Shown here: one piece after another, positions 1 through 3,790 of the stretch
Layout: each line of letters starts with the position of its first letter
Numbering within the stretch: the first letter of the stretch is position 1
From: Pseudomonadota bacterium
GTDB lineage: Bacteria; Pseudomonadota; Alphaproteobacteria; JAKJEU01
DNA: 5,669 nt
Reading direction: 5' to 3'
NCBI GenBank assembly: GCA_022705265.1
Contig: JAKJEU010000098.1
Coordinates: 1 to 5,669 of the forward strand
Notes under the pieces: model-generated
What the model was told of the DNA's origin: nothing
Databases searched by the model: none
Seen by the model: the letters and a program-made list of their open reading frames with translations, nothing else
Position numbers and translations under genes: made by a program

Positions 1-459
1 TTATTTAAAAAGCCTTTTTGAATAAATGCACTTGTCATCGTTGTCGTTATAAAATTCTTTTATGACTGCTTCTAATACATAACCTTGTTTTTCATAAAAC
101 TTTCTTGTCGAAAGGTATAACGGTTGGCTTGAAGTTTCGATGTAAACATTTTTGCCCTTTGCCTCTTCCACCAATTTTTCGGTTTCTTGCAATAAAATTT
201 TGCCATAACCTTTGCCTTGATAATCTTGATGAACCGCAATCCAATACAAATCAAAACTGTGCAAAGTGCAAGGAATAAGACCGTAACAAGTAAAACCTAT
301 CGTCTTGTCATTTTCTTCTAAAAATACAAAATTATACTCATTTGGGTCAAGCAAACTTACGGCAACTTCGATTTCATCTGTCCTAAAAAAATTAGTCGAA
401 CTTAATATTTCAAAAACATTTTTATCATCGCCTGGTTTAATTTCATTTCGAAGCAACAT
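1..459 (-). CDS. GNAT-family N-acetyltransferase, last gene of the kamA operon
   Basis: Complete 152-residue single-domain GNAT protein; its TAA stop is the first three bases of the window. The acetyl-CoA pyrophosphate-binding motif A is visible as QGKGYG (residues 81-86), preceded by the beta-4 strand LYWIAV (71-76). Motif B follows as an S-T-R-K-F-Y-E-K-Q-G-Y stretch (117-127), and the protein ends in a charged DDK-x-IYSK segment. Family knowledge: such enzymes transfer acetyl from acetyl-CoA to an amine. The ATG at 457-459 is preceded by AAAGGA at good spacing and lies 17 bp inside the upstream ATP-grasp gene, which implies translational coupling. It is much shorter than AblB/YodP beta-lysine acetyltransferases (about 270 residues), so it is probably not AblB. 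Inference: it acetylates an amino group of the product made by the upstream aminomutase and ligases. The substrate is unproven; the GNAT fold is near certain. Confidence 0.93.
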   Translation of the reverse strand: MLLRNEIKPGDDKNVFEILSSTNFFRTDEIEVAVSLLDPNEYNFVFLEENDKTIGFTCYGLIPCTLHSFDLYWIAVHQDYQGKGYGKILLQETEKLVEEAKGKNVYIETSSQPLYLSTRKFYEKQGYVLEAVIKEFYNDNDDKCIYSKRLFK

Positions 460-1375
460 TTATAATCCTTTCGATTAATTCTTTTCCCTTATAACCCTTT
501 TCAACAAAACTTTTATAAAAACCACTCCCATGAGGGTTTATACAAGGGTTTGCATTAATTTCCAAAATATATGGGTTATTATTTTCATCAATTCGAAAAT
601 CAACTCTTACATATCCTTTTAAATCGAATCTTTTCCAGCAATATTTGGAATATTTTATTAATTTTTTTAATAACAAAGGCTCGGCTTCAAAATCATTTCG
701 AACAGTTTCGGTATTTTTATATTCAAAACTATCCTCGTCCCATTTTGATTTATAACAAAGTATTTTTGGTTTATTTTTATGAAAATTTTTAAACATAACT
801 TCACGAGGGACAAGCACTTCACAACCACCACCTTTTTTTTCAAGCAAGGCAATATTTACTTCTCTTCCCTCGATAAATTCTTCGGCAAAAGAAAGATAAG
901 GGCGATTTTTTATTCTCTCCCTTACTTCTTTTGTATTTGATGCAACAAATACCGAATTTTCATCAATTCCAATCGAGGCATCTTCTTTTAACGCTTTGAT
1001 AATATATTTTTTGCCCTTAACCGCCTTACCTTCGTTTTGCGAAACATAACCAGCCGTCCATTTATTTGGCAATAATTTTTTGAACAAAACTTTATCAGTG
1101 GTTAAAAACAAAACCTTAGCAGAATTACCAGTATATTTTATTCCCATATCGTCCAAAATCGAAGGAATAACATGAATATTTGAATTTTCAATCAAATTAA
1201 AAACCAAATCCGGCTTTATTCTTTCGACTTCTTTGATAAAAGACATGATATCAAGGCTTACTTGATACTCATAAACCTCGCAATTTGCATTTTGTTTTAC
1301 AAATTCGACTTGTTCAATCGTATCAATTTCATCAGGGCTGTCAGAAACTTTGTCATAAATTATCAAAAGTTTCAT
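443..1375 (-). CDS. ATP-grasp ligase, D-Ala-D-Ala-ligase-like (second of two)
   Basis: A 310-residue cytosolic ATP-grasp protein with the order of a D-alanine-D-alanine ligase: an N-terminal Rossmann-like part starting MKLLIIYD, a YTGN...TTDK segment (81-95), a P-loop-like glycine loop EDASIGI (131-137), the ATP-binding EEFIEGREVN segment (165-174), and the C-terminal metal/ATP site GYVRVDF (254-260) with EINANP (272-277). R257, D259, E272 and N274 match the Ddl metal and phosphate ligands. A counterpart of the Ddl omega loop is YKSKW (208-212). The Ddl N-terminal HGxxGEDG substrate motif is absent; the equivalent stretch is FNLIENSN (59-66). The enzyme therefore should form an acyl-phosphate and then an amide bond, but on a substrate other than D-alanine. 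Its ATG directly abuts the upstream gene's stop codon, and its AGGGAAAG ribosome site (1380-1387) lies inside that gene. The TGA stop overlaps the acetyltransferase start. Substrates are unknown. Confidence 0.9.
   Translation of the reverse strand: MKLLIIYDKVSDSPDEIDTIEQVEFVKQNANCEVYEYQVSLDIMSFIKEVERIKPDLVFNLIENSNIHVIPSILDDMGIKYTGNSAKVLFLTTDKVLFKKLLPNKWTAGYVSQNEGKAVKGKKYIIKALKEDASIGIDENSVFVASNTKEVRERIKNRPYLSFAEEFIEGREVNIALLEKKGGGCEVLVPREVMFKNFHKNKPKILCYKSKWDEDSFEYKNTETVRNDFEAEPLLLKKLIKYSKYCWKRFDLKGYVRVDFRIDENNNPYILEINANPCINPHGSGFYKSFVEKGYKGKELIERIINVASK
467..471 (-). promoter_or_regulatory. Ribosome binding site of the GNAT gene
   Basis: The minus strand reads AAGGA (within GAAAGGAT) about 7 nt before the ATG at 459-457. 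The site lies within the coding sequence of the preceding ligase, consistent with coupled translation across the 17-bp overlap. Confidence 0.65.
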
Positions 1376-2344
1376 TTATCTTTCCCTTGCCGACATAACA
1401 ATTTCATTAATTAAATCGTTATATTTTAGTCCTTGTTTATAACAAATAATTGGAAGGTCTGAATGCTTATAATTAAGACCCGCCAAAGGATTTACCTCGA
1501 TAAAGTTTGGAACATCTTCATCGTCAAGCCTTATATCAACTCTTCCTGCATCTTTTAATTCAAGAGATTTATATATTTCCAAAGCCATCTTTTCAACTTC
1601 TTTTGCCTTCAAATCCTCGGCATAAACATATTCAAGCCTTGATTCGTAATTTGCCTTGTTATCAAAAGAATAAATTCCCATTTCAGAAGTATTTTTATAT
1701 TTTATTTCAATATTTCCAACGACTTTTGCCTTGTCACCGCTTCCAACAATACCCACGGTAAATTCTCTTCCACTTAAATATCCTTCGACTAATACAGGTT
1801 GATTGTATTTTTTAAGCAAATCTTTGCAAATAGTTTCAAGTTCTTGTTTGTTTGAAATTTTTGAAAGCCCATTTATACCTTTGCTTGTTCCTTCGGCAAT
1901 TGGTTTTGCAAATAATGGGTATTTTAAATTTACTTTGTCAATGTCTGCTTCACATTTAACCTCGTAAAAAGGTGCAGTCTTAAAACCATAAGTGCTTAAA
2001 ACTCTTTTTGTCATTCCTTTATCAAGACACAATGCCAAAGTCGCAGCCGAAGCAAAGGTTGTTTTAATCTTAAAACTTTCAAGCAAGGCTGGCACCAAGG
2101 CTTCTCTGGCAATACCATAAGAACCTTCTGTGATATTAAAAACCATATCCCATTTATCGCCATTAACAAGCCTTTTTAACAAAGCCTTTGAATTACCGAT
2201 TCTATCCGTTTCATATCCCAATTCTTTTAAGGAATTATCAATACCATCAATGGTTTCAAGACTGTCAAATTCGGCAACCTCATCATATGTAAAGCCTTCT
2301 TTTAAATAATCGTCTTTTAAATCGTATGTTATACCTATTTTCAT
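1376..2344 (-). CDS. ATP-grasp ligase, D-Ala-D-Ala-ligase-like (first of two)
   Basis: A 322-residue ATP-grasp protein related to D-alanine-D-alanine ligases. Visible landmarks are MKIGITYD at the N-terminus, FNITEGSYGIARE (69-81) where Ddl has HGxxGEDGxxQ, the LDK segment (107-109), AKPIAEGTSKGI (146-157) with the nucleotide-binding lysine and glycine loop, VEGYLSGREFTVG (186-198), and the metal/ATP site AGRVDIRLD (266-274) followed by EVNPLAG (283-289). R268, D270, E283 and N285 match conserved Ddl ligands. Family knowledge: such enzymes activate a carboxylate with ATP and join it to an amine. The changed substrate loop and the operon context argue against cell-wall D-Ala-D-Ala synthesis. 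The ATG is preceded by AAGGAG at 2355-2360 with 10 nt spacing, 27 bp after the kamA stop. It resembles the following ligase in start and motif order, so the two are probably old paralogues. Automatic annotation would likely say D-alanine-D-alanine ligase, which I think is misleading. Confidence 0.9.
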   Translation of the reverse strand: MKIGITYDLKDDYLKEGFTYDEVAEFDSLETIDGIDNSLKELGYETDRIGNSKALLKRLVNGDKWDMVFNITEGSYGIAREALVPALLESFKIKTTFASAATLALCLDKGMTKRVLSTYGFKTAPFYEVKCEADIDKVNLKYPLFAKPIAEGTSKGINGLSKISNKQELETICKDLLKKYNQPVLVEGYLSGREFTVGIVGSGDKAKVVGNIEIKYKNTSEMGIYSFDNKANYESRLEYVYAEDLKAKEVEKMALEIYKSLELKDAGRVDIRLDDEDVPNFIEVNPLAGLNYKHSDLPIICYKQGLKYNDLINEIVMSARER

Positions 2345-2354
2345 TTTTTATATG

Positions 2355-2360
2355 CTCCTT
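2355..2360 (-). promoter_or_regulatory. Ribosome binding site of the first ATP-grasp gene
   Basis: The minus strand reads AAGGAG, 10 nt before the ATG at 2344-2342, inside the 27-bp gap after kamA. It fixes the start of that gene and shows it is translated independently although it shares the transcript. Confidence 0.75.
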
Positions 2361-2371
2361 GAAATAATAAA

Positions 2372-3646
2372 TTAATCTTCGAATATTGTTTTTGGTTCAG
2401 GATAAAAAATTGGTTTACCTTCGTAATTTTTAAGGTAAATTCCATTTTCATCTCTTCCCTGATAATATTCGGGGAGCATAGGGATTTTTCCACCTCCATG
2501 AGGAGCGTCGATGATATAAGAAGGCACAGCATATCCCGAGATATGGCCTCTTAATCCTTTTATTATTTCTAAACCTTTTGACACAGGTGTTCTAAAATGC
2601 CTTGAACCTGGGATTAAATCGCATTGATAAATATAATAAGGTTTTACCCTTGCTTTCATCAAGCCCGTCATCAAAGGTTTCATAATTTCAACATCATCAT
2701 TAATATCTTTTAAAAGCACAGTTTGGCTTCCAAGCGGAATACCAGCATCCGCAAGCATAGAACAAGCCTTAACCGTTTCTTCGGTCAATTCTTCTGGGTG
2801 AGTAAAATGCAAACTCATATAAAGTGGATGATATTTTTTAAGCATTCTTACCAAATTTTTTGTAATTCGTTGAGGCAATACCGCAGGAACCTTTGTCCCA
2901 ATTCTTATCACTTCAACATGAGGGATTTCTCTTAAACCTTTTAAAATGAATTCGATATTTTCATCTGACAAAGTTAATGGGTCGCCACCTGATACCAAAA
3001 CATCACGGATTTCAGGGTGATTTGCAATCCATTTTATGGCATTTTGCCACATTATTTTACGAATACCTTTTTTAAGGTTGTTTTGACCAACCATTCTTGA
3101 TCTTGTACAATACCTGCAATTTGCGGAACAAAAATCGGTTACCAAAAACAAACAACGGTCAGGATAACGATGAACTATACCCATTATTGGGCTTTGTTCT
3201 TGCTCTGATAACGGATCGGTTTCTTCTTCGGCACTTACAATCGTCTCGGAAATAGTTGGAACCATACATTTTCTTATATTATTGCTTGATAAAACAAGGC
3301 TTGCATAATACGGCGTAATCCCAAAAGGCAAATTCCCAGTTGAAGACAATCTTTCAAGTGGAGATAAATCCATTATTTCAGATAATTTATCAAGCTTGGT
3401 TATACGATTTTTAACTTGCCAATGCCAATCATTCCAATCTTCATCAGACGCATTGAAATATTGCTTTAAAAATTCAACATTTTCTTGGTAAGTTTTAAGT
3501 CCTTGGGGAGGTTCCTCATCTTCACAAGAAGATACAGGGGGAGGCTCCTCTTCATTTGATACAGGGGGAGGCTCATTATCGGAATTTTCAAGCGAAAATC
3601 CGTCCATTTTTGTGTCGCAACACGAAAGAGAAATTCTTTCATTCAT
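2372..3646 (-). CDS. kamA: KamA-family lysine 2,3-aminomutase (radical SAM, PLP), first gene of operon
   Basis: Radical SAM enzyme expected to convert L-lysine to beta-lysine using a 4Fe-4S cluster, S-adenosylmethionine and PLP. Numbering is from the ATG at 3646 (424 residues). The cluster motif CxxxCxxC is C173, C177, C180; R182 matches the carboxylate-binding Arg134 of clostridial KamA; D343 and D380 match Asp293 and Asp330, which bind the substrate epsilon-amine; K387 in GGGK matches the PLP lysine Lys337. Spacings between these residues equal those in the clostridial enzyme. W71, W74 and W76 lie in the typical DWNDWHWQ entry motif. Differences: an acidic, Pro-rich N-terminal extension adds about 54 residues, and the C-terminal zinc-binding CxCxxC tail is missing, as is the partner cysteine (D318 instead). 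Start choice: AGGAG touches an earlier in-frame ATG at 3656-3658 with no spacer, so the ATG at 3644-3646, 12 nt away, is preferred. The earlier ATG would add MNNK. Lysine specificity is inferred from residues; an EpmB-like role is less likely. Confidence 0.93.
   Translation of the reverse strand: MNERISLSCCDTKMDGFSLENSDNEPPPVSNEEEPPPVSSCEDEEPPQGLKTYQENVEFLKQYFNASDEDWNDWHWQVKNRITKLDKLSEIMDLSPLERLSSTGNLPFGITPYYASLVLSSNNIRKCMVPTISETIVSAEEETDPLSEQEQSPIMGIVHRYPDRCLFLVTDFCSANCRYCTRSRMVGQNNLKKGIRKIMWQNAIKWIANHPEIRDVLVSGGDPLTLSDENIEFILKGLREIPHVEVIRIGTKVPAVLPQRITKNLVRMLKKYHPLYMSLHFTHPEELTEETVKACSMLADAGIPLGSQTVLLKDINDDVEIMKPLMTGLMKARVKPYYIYQCDLIPGSRHFRTPVSKGLEIIKGLRGHISGYAVPSYIIDAPHGGGKIPMLPEYYQGRDENGIYLKNYEGKPIFYPEPKTIFED
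3505..3574 (-). repeat. In-frame short tandem repeats encoding Pro-Pro-Pro motifs in KamA N-terminus
   Basis: On the plus strand a 17-bp sequence beginning GATACAGGGGGAGG occurs exactly at 3531-3547 and again at 3558-3574, a 27-bp (nine-codon) period. A degraded third copy (GGGGAGGTTCCTC) lies at 3505-3517, 33 bp away, also in frame. On the coding strand the copies give EPPPVS, EPPPVS and EEPPQ, separated by acidic residues. The block is visibly more GC-rich than its surroundings and holds two C5 runs on the coding strand. It looks like a small duplication within a disordered linker. Confidence 0.85.
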
Positions 3647-3658
3647 TTTATTATTCAT

Positions 3659-3663
3659 CTCCT
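3659..3663 (-). promoter_or_regulatory. Ribosome binding site of kamA
   Basis: On the minus strand the bases read AGGAG and run directly into ATG at 3658-3656. With no spacer that ATG is a poor start. The next in-frame ATG (3646-3644) lies 12 nt downstream, a usable though slightly long distance, comparable to the 10 nt seen for the next gene. This is why the CDS is annotated from 3646. Confidence 0.7.
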
Positions 3664-3687
3664 AAAAAATGAGTTATATCATTTCAA

Positions 3688-3715
3688 TTCATACTCTTAT
3701 TATACAAATTGTCAA
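3688..3715 (-). promoter_or_regulatory. Candidate promoter of the kamA operon
   Basis: The minus strand has a perfect -35 hexamer TTGACA (3715-3710), a 16-nt spacer and TATGAA (3693-3688, four of six matches to TATAAT) as -10. Transcription would begin near 3681, giving a leader of roughly 35 nt to the ATG at 3646. Upstream, 3721-3780 is about 95% A+T with long A and T tracts, suitable as an UP element or bent DNA. The weak -10 match and the general AT richness keep confidence moderate. It is the only spacer in the window large enough for a dedicated operon promoter. Confidence 0.4.
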
Positions 3716-3779
3716 TATGGAATAATTTTATTTTTTATAAATAAATATATTGATTTTTTATTTTAATTTTTAAGAGTAT
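3691..3779. repeat. Nine-bp inverted repeat pair in the spacer upstream of kamA
   Basis: ATACTCTTA (3691-3699) and its exact reverse complement TAAGAGTAT (3771-3779) lie 80 bp apart centre to centre. One arm overlaps the -10 and spacer of the candidate promoter; the other is just downstream of the EAL gene's stop. It could be an operator pair, but a nine-base match in a spacer this AT-rich is also likely by chance. Confidence 0.2.
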
Positions 3780-3790
3780 AAAACAAAATT

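Larger units (their letters stand above)
1..3681 (-). other. Predicted operon: kamA, ATP-grasp, ATP-grasp, GNAT
   Basis: Four genes on one strand are separated by 27 bp, 0 bp and a 17-bp overlap, each with its own ribosome binding site. No terminator-like hairpin or promoter-sized gap lies between them. Transcription most likely starts near 3681. The 3' end is unresolved because the last stop codon coincides with the window edge, so further pathway genes may follow. Confidence 0.8.

Noticed and set aside
571..1761. Plus-strand open frames at 571-792 and 1507-1761
   Set aside because: Both lie opposite the conserved ATP-grasp genes and are low-complexity by-products of their codon use.
841..2090. 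Shared 10-mer CAAGCAAGGC in both ligase genes
   Set aside because: A single short match in codon-biased sequence is compatible with chance and shows no repeat structure.
2341..2532. Minus-strand 63-residue frame overlapping the kamA 3' end
   Set aside because: It is a shifted frame inside kamA, with no domain and no independent support.
2372..3646. EpmB, the EF-P lysine aminomutase
   Set aside because: The protein is much longer than EpmB (about 340 residues), has a KamA-like N-terminal motif, and sits with ATP-grasp and GNAT genes, not with efp or epmA. It is not fully excluded without the rest of the genome.
3699..3715. TTGACA followed by a perfect TATAAT as one promoter
   Set aside because: The hexamers are only 5 nt apart, too close to work together. 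The TATAAT has no acceptable -35 at 16-18 nt, so the pair TTGACA / TATGAA with 16 nt was preferred.
3664..3790. Intrinsic terminator after the EAL gene
   Set aside because: There are T tracts on the minus strand but no GC-rich hairpin before them, so no terminator can be supported and some read-through into kamA is possible.
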